A stretch of DNA of 64,000 bases from Acanthamoeba sp. SK_2022b (lineage: Eukaryota; Discosea; Longamoebia; Acanthamoebidae), in the NCBI GenBank assembly GCA_027943245.1, contig JANDJZ010000117.1, positions 1-64,000 of the forward strand, in the 5' to 3' direction. The translations under genes and the position numbers were made by a program. Below the pieces are notes generated by a model. The model ran no database searches. It was not told the origin of the DNA and worked only from the letters and a program-made list of their open reading frames with translations. Within the stretch, counting starts at the first letter, position 1; each line of letters starts with the position of its first letter. Positions 55,578 through 64,000 of the stretch are shown here, in pieces.

Positions 55578-57039
55578 ATGAACACCAAGATGAGCAACGA
55601 CCGCTTCATTCCCGACCGCAACGGTATCAACTTTGACGTCTCCCACTTCAACCTCACCTCTTCTTCCTCCTCCTCCAAGGAGAATGTGCAGCAGCAGCAG
55701 CAGGTGGCAAGCCCCGCCAAGGAGAGGTTCCAGTCGTCGCTTTCCGATGCCATGTTCGGCAGCGATGCGAGCGCCGTCAAGTCGACCAAGGTGCTGGCCT
55801 TCAAGCACAAGGCGCCCGCCGCCAGCGCTTCCTTCCACAACCAGATGCGCACCCTCTACTCGGCCAACAAGGCCGCCGCTGCCGCCAAAGGTACCTCCTC
55901 CACCTCTGGTTCTTCGTCTTCTCGCAGGTTGCCGTCGGTGGCGGACAAGGTGCTCGACGCGCCTGGCATGAGGGACGACTACTACCTCAACCTGGTCGAC
56001 TGGTCGGCGCAGAACACGCTGGCCGTGGCGCTCGACAAGAGCCTCTACCTGTGGAACGCCACCACGTCGGACATCGACATGCTCTTCGAGATGAGCGACG
56101 ACGCTGGTGCTGATGACTACATCACGTCGGTGTCGTGGATGGCCGATGGCAACATCCTCGCTGTTGGTACCGGCTCCTCTCCTCTCTCATTCTCTCTGTG
56201 GCCCTTTGGTTCTCTCTTTCGTCTGCTCACGATTTGCCCACCATCAACCAACGAAACCAGGCACGAGCAGCAACGAGGTGCAGCTGTGGGACGTGGCCAA
56301 GGGACGACAGGTGCGCACCATGCGCGGCCACCAGGACCGAGTGTCGTCGCTCTCGTGGAACCGAGCCATCCTGTCGAGCGGCTCGCGCGACACCACCATC
56401 ATCCACCACGACGTGCGGCTGGCCCAGCACCAGGTGGCCCTGCTCGAGGGCCACACGCAGGAGGTGTGCGGCCTCAAGTGGAGCGAGGACGGCACGCAGC
56501 TGGCCTCGGGCGGCAACGACAACATCCTCAACGTGTGGGACGAGGGCCGCACGGAGGCGCGCTTCAGGCTCGACCACCACACGTCGGCCGTCAAGGCCGT
56601 GGCCTGGTGCCCGTGGCAGGCCGGCCTCCTGGCGTCGGGCGGCGGCGCCGCCGACCGGTGCATCAAGATGTGGAACACGCGCAGCGGGGCCTGCGTCAAC
56701 TCGGTCGACACGGGCTCGCAGGTGTGCGGCCTCGTGTGGTCGCGCACGCACAAGGAGCTCGTCTCGTCGCACGGCTATTCGCAGAACCAGCTGGCCGTGT
56801 GGAAGTATCCGACCATGGCCAAGGTGGGCGAGATGCACGGCCACACCTCGCGCGTGCTTTTCCTCGCGCTGAGCCCCGACGGCCAGACCGTGGTGTCGGG
56901 CGCCGGCGACGAGCGTCTCCGCTTCTGGAACGTGTGGCCTTCCAAGGCTTCTTCTGCCTCGGCCTCGTCGGCTGCTGCTGCTGCCACCAAGGAGGAGAAG
57001 GCTGGCGCCGGTTCGTCGAGGATGTACCACATCCGGTGA
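55578..57039 (+). CDS. CDC20: CDC20 / Fizzy, APC/C activator
   Basis: WD40 co-activator of the anaphase-promoting complex. Two exons (55578-56166, 56261-57039) give 455 aa. The C-box DRFIPDR lies near the N-terminus, [10 protein letters not shown] matches the conserved segment before the propeller, and seven WD-type blades run from [13 protein letters not shown] to [10 protein letters not shown], including [39 protein letters not shown] and [18 protein letters not shown]. The protein ends MYHIR, the Ile-Arg tail that docks on APC3. The C-box and IR tail together show an activator rather than another WD protein; DRFIPDR and the KVLAF segment favour CDC20 over CDH1. No clear KEN box seen. A second ATG 12 bases downstream is an equally good start. 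Confidence 0.94.
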
Positions 57040-59558
57040 ACGGAGCCCGCTGCGCACGATCGTCTCCGAAGCAATCATCACCACGATGGTGCAACACACA
57101 AAACGAGACGAGAGTGTGCAGAGGGTCTCTTATTGCTGGTAACGTACTCCCTCCATCTTGTTTTTTTCTTCTTGTGCGTGATACTAATGAGACACACGCT
57201 TGTGTATCCCACCTCCTGCTCGGCCCCCGATTGGGGCTCGATGCATGGAGTCGGAACTTGGCGCAGATATGGGCCAGCGCTTGGTTCACTGCCATACCAA
57301 GGTCGACACCATTTCGGATTCGAACGCTGCTGCGTGGGCTTTCTCACCTTTCTGTCCTCCGCATTCTCCTCGGAGTCTCGAGACCAGCCAACAAAATCCG
57401 ACCCGTGGTGGTGTGTCGTTTTTACCCCGCGCGAAGCAGCCACCTTCCGACTGACTGTTCGCAACCCCACATACCCGCCAACTTATCTCATGGCTCACCA
57501 AGTTTCGCTACACTTCGAGTTGTACCCCCGCGTTCGTTGGCGAACTTCACAGGTTTTGTTGTGCTGCTGCCGATGATCACCCCCCCCCCACCGCCACCAT
57601 TACAGGTAACCCGCCTTCACCCTTCACCCCTTGCGTCTACACAAATCGATTCCTCATGATTACCCAATCCGGAGTAGTATGATACTTTATGATTCATACT
57701 TATCGAGTTTTACACTCGCTGAAGGATCTTTCTTCACCTCCCACAGTAACGTGTGATCTGTCCTTCTGCTCACCAGGTCTGCGCAGGTTTTGCAAGCTTT
57801 GGAGCGGTGAAAATGTGTAGCGCGCCGGTCATTAACACGGTGCCCCCAAGGTACATTGCTCCCTTTTCCTGCGTATTTGTGTATGTTATGTCCTGTCCTG
57901 TGATTACCTACATATCCGTTGAATGAGCTGCACATAAGTGTGGTGATGCTTGCAAACATTTTGCCGAAATGATGGACTTTTCACTCCCTCGCACTCTATT
58001 GCTCCGTTCATTAAGTTACCATTCTAACTTTGCTTCTATACCATTACTTAGAGCAAACCGATTCTCCCTCCGCACCTTGACACCAACGCCAGTTATCAAC
58101 CAGGTACTCCTTTCGTGAATGTGCTCGTCATTTCTAGTGTCCTCGTGATTACCCAATCCGGAGTAGTATGATATCTTCATGATTCGTGCTTTGAGTGCTA
58201 CACTCGCTGAAGGACCCCTGCTTTTGTCGCTGGACTCATGTTTGTCCGCAACCGCTGATCCCTTTTGTACAAAAGCCGCGCAGGCATTTGATCGAAGTTA
58301 TAACCCAGGCTTAAGGGCAGATACCTGGTCAGCTTTATGCTGGTACGCTCCTCTGTTGTGTTTTTCCTTACTCCCCATTCCAGAGGATTACAAAATTGAT
58401 ATCCGTTGAATGACCCAACTCTGATTATCAACATTTTGCCGAAATGATGGACTTTTTTTCGTTTAGTTGTGTGCTGCTTTGCCACCCCCACCACTCGTTC
58501 ACTCATTCTCTTACCTCTTCCCAGTGATTGTGGATGTAACCACGAGAATTGGCCTCCATGGACATACCAACCGAGTTACTTCAATAAACCTTTTTTTTTT
58601 CACCAGCACTCTTGTCTCGGCTTTCTCTATTACATACAAGACCATCAGTTATAGTGCTTGTTCCAACCACTCACTTGTGTCTTCCTCTTGGGCACTGTCA
58701 TGACATCGAAGGTAGCGCGTGCACGGGGCAGTTGATTCCAAGATGGTGTGACGGTACATGACAACCAATGTGAGTCCCAGCAACGCCACTCCACTCCACC
58801 CGATAACCATCATTATAAACCACATCTCCAGATGTGGGTCACTCCACTGGGTGTGCTCGGTATCGTACCAACATTGTGCTGCAGATCCCTCCTTTGTAGT
58901 TGCGTGTGGTAAGATGTTTGAGCGTCATGAGCAGGCGCATCAAGCGAGGTACCGCATGTTCTTTCAACGTGTCGTGTGCTGAATGGAGAGAAGCCCTGCC
59001 ATGATCACTGATAGTGGATTCTCTGCTGCTGTTTCCCTTGAAGTAATGCACCTGTAGATATGAGCGGGTATCAGGGCTAACTTCAGGAATGCAGCACTAC
59101 TGCTCAGTGCACCTTCCATTGAGCTGAATAGCAGGTGTGAATGGCCCCTTGGATTACACACAGTTGTTCTTCCACGAACGCCTCTATGACAGTGCACGTG
59201 GCCTTTTCAAAGCCCTCCTTTGGGCTGTTTACCCCATATGCTATGCAACGGTGAGAAGGGTTAACATTAACGAACATTCAGGAGCCTCGTCGTGGTACAA
59301 TAAGAAGCAAAGACAGCAAAGCACAGAGCCACGAGTAGCAGGCTCCTTGTCAGGCCTTCAGCCAGGCAGAAGCCCCAATCATGGGATCGGAGAGGAGTGC
59401 CAAGAGGAGAGTACGTGGTCATCCAGCGTTGGAGGTGCAACGATGTACCCTTTTGGGCTCTTTCAAGAAAGCAATTTGTGTCGACCCCGAAAGACAGCGA
59501 AAAAGTAAAAAAAAAAATCTACCGCAAGATAAACCGCACCGCAAGCAAGTGAAGAAGC
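57040..59558. other. 2.5-kb gene-free region
   Basis: Open frames here are short and Ser/Cys/Arg-rich with no domain. Composition becomes AT-richer from about 57650. The region contains an imperfect tandem duplication (57651-58461). The last 200 bases before 59559 should include the promoter of the isochorismatase-like gene; no TATA box is obvious. Confidence 0.5.
57651..58461 (+). repeat. Imperfect tandem duplication, period about 480 bases
   Basis: Segment 57651-57985 recurs at 58140-58460. Matching islands: a nearly identical start (TGATTACCCAATCCGGAG, 57657 and 58146), ACACTCGCTGAAGGA (57711 and 58199), ATATCCGTTGAATGA (57912 and 58399) and ACATTTTGCCGAAATGATGG (57957 and 58431). Sequence between islands has diverged with small indels. 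Non-coding; origin unknown. Confidence 0.75.
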
Positions 59559-60665
59559 ATGCAGCAGGTTAGAAGGCTCGGAAAGTTGCAGGCCAACTCG
59601 TCCGTGTTGATGGTGTGCGACGTTCAGGAGCGCTTTCGCTCGGTCATCTCCCACATGCCCTCCGTGCTTCATGTTGCCCGCACCATGGTGCCCCCCCAAA
59701 AAGCCTCTTTGTGTCCGCACCACGCACCTGTGCTCACTAACAAGCACATTGTCCTTGGATGGCCGATTACTTGCTCACGACAGGTGAAGGCGGCACCTCT
59801 GCTTCGTGTGCCCGTGCTGGTGACCGAACAGAACCCCAAGCGTCTCGGCCGCACTGGTACGTGTCTTCTTAAAGCAGGCGCTGGCAGCCTTCCAGAATGC
59901 TGCGGGGTCGCTCACGCGCTTCTTGGGCGTGTTTGCTTTGCCATGTGCGCAGCGCCCGAGCTGTGCGTGGATGAAACCGAAGGCGTGCGCGTGTTTGAGA
60001 AGCTCAAGTTCTCGATGCTCACGGACGAGGTCCGCCAGACGCTCGAGCGCGACCACCCCGAACGCAAGGACATCCTCCTTCTCGGCATCGAGGTGCATCA
60101 CCCAATTCAAGCCCATGCACAGTTGATGTGACTGTCTGCATCTGACTGACGCTCACCACACGGACAGGCTCACGTGTGCGTGCTGCAGACCGTGCTGGTG
60201 CGCCATCGCCCGCCCTCCCCAATCACTCAGCCTCTCTAATTGCGTCCACTCGAGCCTGTTGAGTGGGTGTGCTGACTCTTACTGTGAATAGGATCTGCTC
60301 GAGGGCGGATACAATGTGCACGTCCTCGCTGATGGCACCTCGTCCTCGCGCCAAGCCGACCGCTTGCTGGCGCTCCAGGTACACCTGTGTGAGCCATCCC
60401 TCTGCTTTTGTGGACGCAACGCTCACACTTCGCATGTCTTCTGGCCTTTCTATCGTTGCCCACCAGCGCTTCAGCCAGGCGGGCGCATTCGTGACCACCA
60501 GCGAGAGCGCGCTCTTCCAACTCATGCAATCGACCGAGCATCCTTCCTTCAAGGTTCGTTCACCCGCCTGGCCTCCTTACAATGACTTCTGACGGTGGTG
60601 GGGTCTAGGCCATCTCGGCCCTGGTGAAGGAGGAGCGACCGGACTCAGGCCTCTCTCGTCTATGA
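59559..60665 (+). CDS. Isochorismatase-like hydrolase (ISOC family)
   Basis: Cysteine hydrolase of the isochorismatase fold, similar to animal ISOC1/ISOC2. Seven exons (59559-59687, 59784-59856, 59953-60092, 60168-60191, 60292-60378, 60467-60553, 60609-60665) give 198 aa. Catalytic triad positions are present: Asp in VLMVCDVQERF, Lys in VTEQNPKRLG and the nucleophilic Cys in IEAHVCVLQT. That Cys is encoded by a micro-exon of only 24 nt, between introns of 75 and 100 nt. NVHVLADGTSSSRQADRLLAL and SQAGAFVTTSESALFQLM complete the fold. The true substrate of ISOC proteins is not established; no signal or targeting sequence seen. Confidence 0.92.
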
Positions 60666-60717
60666 GGCCAATGCGTGGAGGAAATAAATCCTACAAGAAA
60701 TAAAGAACTCGAGTTAT

Positions 60718-61233
60718 TTATTTTCCGATCTTTTCTGATTTATTGGCTTGTCGTTTTTGCTTGCCTCGCCAGGCCAGCGAGCGCTGGTTCAGTTCTCTGA
60801 CCGTGGGCGCCCCATCCTCCAGCATCTTGCGTCCAATGGCCAGCGCGCTTTCCAATTGATCGATGCGCAGTCGATGCATGGCGCCCTTGGGCGCTCGTTT
60901 CACATCTTCGCCGTTGGTGGCCAGGTGCGAGTACCACACGTCCTCGAAGAGATTGTCTAGTATGACCCGCTGGAAACAGTGGTTGAGCCGGATGGGCCAC
61001 CGAGTGGCTGTGCCCGTGTGCTTGCGCGCCTCGGCAGGCAACACGTCGTTCGTGAGGCTCTTGTACTCTTCGACAAGTGCACACCTTCGCCCTTCACCCG
61101 CTTCGTCGTAGATTTGTGCCACGACGCACGATTTGTTCTCATCTTGTTTAGCCTTCTTCCCGCTGCCACCACCACTGCTCCCTCCCCACTCAGATCCTGT
61201 GGCCTTCCTCTTGTTGTGCATTGATGTCTTCAT
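60718..61233 (-). CDS. Unrecognised conserved-looking 171-aa protein
   Basis: Single-exon gene, stop 53 bases past the end of the convergent isochorismatase-like gene. The first 35 aa are basic and Gly/Ser-rich with possible nuclear-localisation clusters (NKRKATGSEW, GGSGKKAKQDE). The remainder looks folded and helical: ATRWPIRLNHCFQRVILDNL, FEDVWYSHLATNGEDVKRAP, MHRLRIDQLESALAIGRKML, then VRELNQRSLAWRGKQKRQ. The CFxRxxLDN plus SLxWRGK pattern recalls, from memory only, small bacterial hypothetical proteins, so ancient transfer is conceivable. I assign no function. Absence of introns is notable, since most other supported genes here have them. Confidence 0.65.
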   Translation of the reverse strand: MKTSMHNKRKATGSEWGGSSGGGSGKKAKQDENKSCVVAQIYDEAGEGRRCALVEEYKSLTNDVLPAEARKHTGTATRWPIRLNHCFQRVILDNLFEDVWYSHLATNGEDVKRAPKGAMHRLRIDQLESALAIGRKMLEDGAPTVRELNQRSLAWRGKQKRQANKSEKIGK

Positions 61234-61404
61234 TCAGCCGCGCAGCCTTCCGCGGCTGTCCTGCCCTGGGTCGTGCGAATGAGTCATCACGGTACGACAG
61301 CTTCCACTGTGCTGATGTCGAGCCTTCGTCTTTCTGGGCGAGAATGAGTCGACAACAAACAAAGGGTTAGGTTGTTCGGGGAAGCGGTGAGCAACAAGTT
61401 GACC

Positions 61405-63061
61405 ATGGAGCACACCGCAGGCAAGAGCTCCGGCTCGGACACGACGAGCTGGCGTATGCAGCTCGCAAGTGACCTGCACTTGGAGGCTTTTGTTGGCTCC
61501 TTTGGTCTATCTCGGTACCTTATTTGCTTCCTCTACTTGCCTCCCCTCCCCTTTGTGACAGTCTCCCACTCTCCAGGTTTCAGGAGCTGCTGCTGGAAAA
61601 GTATGACGCTCCACAAGGTATTGCAAGAGCTTCTTTGCTTGCCTTTGTGTTGGTCGGTTCTGAGAGTTGTGGTGCAGGCCAGATACCGGTACTGGGCGAA
61701 TGTCTGGCGCTGTTGGGCGACATTGGTACGGTCTGCTCGTGTGACGAGATATCGTTTGCTTATGTACAATGTATGCGGTTTCAACAGGCTATCCCGCCAG
61801 GGACACGTACAGGGACTTCCTGTTGCAGCAGGCCGAGAGGTAATAGTGATACGTGCCTGCACCTGGCAATGAAGACAGCTTTTACCAGTGCGACCTCATT
61901 GACCAATGGCCGCTTTCCTTCCAGGTTCGAGACGGTGTTCGTGGTGGCGGGCAACCACGAGTTCTATGCGTACGTAATTGTGTTGAGCTAGCTCCACAGC
62001 TTTAAAGGGTCGCTGACGGTGAGTGCAGCGCCGGCTCGATAAGTCCCGACTATGAGGAGACCAAGGCTCGCATCCGCAGCATCTGCAGCGAAGCGCCCAA
62101 GAACAACCTCCATTTCCTCGACCGAACGAGTCTGTTGTACAAGGTGGGGCCTTGTTCATGCCACAGTCGTGGCCGCCCGCTTGCCAGTGAGCTTCACTTA
62201 CTGTTTGACATGCGCGCCACTAACCAAGGGCTACCGCATACTGGGCTGCACGCTTTGGTCACATATCGCCATCGACACCCCCGACGCGGCCCTGGTCGAG
62301 GTACCGCCCTCCTCTTTGCCGCGATCCTTGCGGGGACTTACCGACAGCGCCCTGTCCAGAAATCAGGCAGCGACTACAAAAAGATATTCGTGATCGACGC
62401 CGAGTCGGGTAAGAAGCGCAAGGCGACCGTGCGCGACTCTGTCGGCTGGCACGAAGCAGGTGAGTTGGTTTGTCTTGAACGATAGCAAAGTTGTGCTCGT
62501 TCTCTCTCTTGCCCTCGCCAACAAATTTGGTTTTCCATCGACCAGATGTGGCGTGGCTCAAGGAGGAGCTGGCCTTGGCGTTGGAGCGTAATGAAAAGGT
62601 TCATTCCTCCCCAAAAACAGTGAGCAGTAGGGGTGAGCGTTGGGGTGGATGACTCACGTGCGTTCTCTGATCGCAGGTGGTCGTGTTGACACACCACGCG
62701 CCGACGTTCAACAAAACATCGAGTCCCAAGTTCGAGCGGTCGGCCATGTCCTGCATCTTCGCTTCCGATCTCACCTCCATGTTCGGCCAGCCCATCGTCG
62801 CCTGGCTGTTTGGACACACCGTACGCCGACCCGCCTTTGCTCTCATTTGTTGTCCCGTCCTGCTTGCTCTTGGCTCTCATCACCGTCTGGGCGGCAATTC
62901 AGCATTGGAGTTCGTCGCAGAGGGCCGGTGAGGTGTTGGTGGCCAGCAATCAGCTGGGCTACTTCAACGAGGCTGGGTCCACCAACTACGATTCACGCTT
63001 CTGCGTCTGCTATCCTTCGCCCACCTCGCCCGATCTCCCCTTTCTGTCGGGCAGCGGCTAG
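61405..63061 (+). CDS. Calcineurin-like metallophosphoesterase
   Basis: Two-metal phosphoesterase. Eleven exons (61405-61514, 61577-61617, 61678-61725, 61788-61839, 61925-61969, 62029-62143, 62229-62300, 62360-62459, 62546-62598, 62677-62820, 62903-63061) give 312 aa with consistent phase. All five metal and phosphate motifs are intact: ASDLHLE, ALLGDIG, VAGNHEFY, VVVLTHHAPTF and FGHTHW, the last split by intron 10. Several exons are only 41-53 nt. The order and the DLHLE start match the cytosolic single-domain family common in bacteria and protists; a lipid, nucleotide or protein substrate cannot be chosen from sequence. No signal peptide. Confidence 0.9.
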
Positions 63062-63189
63062 GCCCACAGGAAAGAACCGTTGCAACCAAACGCAATTTGT
63101 GTATTTTGTTAAAATAAAATAACAATTAGTAGGCTTGTCTGTTATTTGATTCAATTCGTACAAGAAGCGGCCTGTTCAGTCTTTAGAAG

Positions 63190-64000
63190 ATGGAGCAGAG
63201 GAGGTTCTCCTTCCCGTCGTCGTGCCCAATACCTTCGTCGGATCCGCTCTACAAGTTGGCGGAAGGGAGGGAGCTATCTCAACAACTTGAGGGACTGTGT
63301 GGGATGAAGAACCTGGGGCAGGCCAAAACAAAGCTTCAGGGCATCCACAGAGAGGCCGACGAATTCCTGTCCTACGTCGTGCGATCGTTCAAGCTCGACT
63401 GGCAGGCCGCCTTTGTCCAGTCGATGGTCGATCTCGTTCTGGAAATGCAAAACGTTTCGGCCCACATCACCCGATTGATGCAGAACTTTGAACACTACAT
63501 CCTCTTCTCCGTACCCACCCCTTATCCTTCCCTCAACTCCAACTCTTTCCTCTTGCAAGTGGTGATTAATCGTCAGTCTCTGAGCGTAGGAGCGACATCG
63601 ACTGAACGTGGCGACCAACTCACTCGGCTTCTTGGGCGTCCTTCCTCCTGGTACCTGCCGTTCCTGCACCATCACTGTCACCATCATTGCCATCGTCGTT
63701 TACGTCGTTTCTACATGTGTGTGCGTCGCACAACTGGCATCGTGTCGTGTGTGCCATCTCCCAGAGATACTGCAGCACATCCTCCAGTTTCTGGGGCCGA
63801 AGGAGCTCCTGCGCCGCGTCCCTCCGCTCAACCGACATCTGAACGAACTCACCCACGACAACGCCTTGTGGAAGTCCATGTGCAGGTTCGACCTACCTCG
63901 CCTTCTTCTCTCCAACTGTGCTTGATCGTGACTCTTACACTACGTCGCCGATGGCCGTCAGGAAGCACATACCCTCGCATCCCGTTGAGATGGAGTTCTG
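63190..64000 (+). CDS. F-box protein, 3' part beyond the window
   Basis: Exons 63190-63510, 63590-63650, 63765-63885 and from 63962 to the window end. The N-terminal 107 aa are helical and unrecognised (MEQRRFSFPSSCPIPSSDPL, MKNLGQAKTKLQGIHREADE, FVQSMVDLVLEMQN). A membrane- or linker-like stretch leads to the F-box PEILQHILQFLGPKELLRRV, with PPLNRHLNELTHDNALWKSM. Substrate-binding repeats, if any, lie outside. The last exon is predicted from an acceptor at 63960-63961 and phase only. Expected role: substrate receptor of an SCF ubiquitin ligase. Confidence 0.72.
   Translation, partial: MEQRRFSFPSSCPIPSSDPLYKLAEGRELSQQLEGLCGMKNLGQAKTKLQGIHREADEFLSYVVRSFKLDWQAAFVQSMVDLVLEMQNVSAHITRLMQNFEHYILFSVPTPYPSLNSNSFLLQVVINRQSLSVGATSTERGDQLTRLLGRPSSWYLPFLHHHCHHHCHRRLRRFYMCVRRTTGIVSCVPSPRDTAAHPPVSGAEGAPAPRPSAQPTSERTHPRQRLVEVHVQVRPTSPSSLQLCLIVTLTLRRRWPSGSTYPRIPLRWSS

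Noticed and set aside
55891..55929. 39-nt GT...AG segment inside the first CDC20 exon as an intron
   Set aside because: It is too short for an intron here and reads through in frame as a Ser/Thr-rich loop ([12 protein letters not shown]).
1..64000. CRISPR arrays, bacterial operons, insertion sequences
   Set aside because: No direct-repeat/spacer periodicity, Shine-Dalgarno organisation or transposase was found; the DNA is eukaryotic and intron-rich.

Overview
The window looks like nuclear DNA of a free-living amoebozoan, most probably Acanthamoeba. That is inference from style: GC-rich codons, genes packed a few hundred bases apart on both strands, several short introns per gene (about 50-150 nt, many donors reading GTACG or GTGCG), long AC/GT microsatellites inside introns, and a gene set that mixes animal-like (synapsin, CDC20, kinesin), bacterial-like (hybrid histidine kinase) and specialised-metabolism genes (PEP mutase, type III polyketide synthase). 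Splice models were built by eye from homology. For most genes exon lengths and phases add up exactly; exceptions are stated.

Layout. 1-9.3 kb: a kinesin heavy chain running off the left edge (-), prefoldin subunit 2 (+), endonuclease V (+), an ABCG half-transporter (+). 9.5-17.7 kb: a secreted GH18-like protein (+), a small GNAT acetyltransferase (-), a membrane hybrid histidine kinase (-), and an F-box protein with a degenerate 2-oxoglutarate-oxygenase-like domain and a C-terminal CaaX box (-). 18.3-29.2 kb: two tandem mitochondrial carriers (+; one succinate/fumarate-type, one divergent), a synapsin (-), phosphoenolpyruvate mutase with a probable mitochondrial presequence (+), and a type III polyketide synthase (+). 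29.2-36.5 kb: a PH-BTB protein (-), a doubtful small ORF (+), a rhodanese (+), a glutathione S-transferase (-).

36.9-51.8 kb: a many-exon TM-C2-PH-PH-SMP protein (+) of the TEX2/Nvj2 lipid-transfer type, a low-GC block with no clear gene, an RGG-rich protein (+) whose 3' end overlaps in antisense an RNA ligase-BRCT fusion (-), another low-GC block, and a long leucine-rich-repeat-like protein (-). 52.0-55.3 kb: a decayed Ty1/copia element with LTR-like ends and a half-tRNA primer-binding site, next to a decayed copy of proteasome ATPase RPT6. 55.6-64 kb: CDC20 (+), a 2.5-kb non-coding region with an imperfect tandem duplication, an isochorismatase-like hydrolase (+), an unrecognised conserved protein (-), a calcineurin-like phosphoesterase (+), and an F-box gene leaving the right edge (+).

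There is no operon logic; neighbours are mostly unrelated. The points most worth a second look are the RNA ligase-BRCT fusion, the 2OG/F-box/CaaX protein, the multi-domain SMP protein, the amoebozoan synapsin, and the retroelement with its neighbouring pseudogene.
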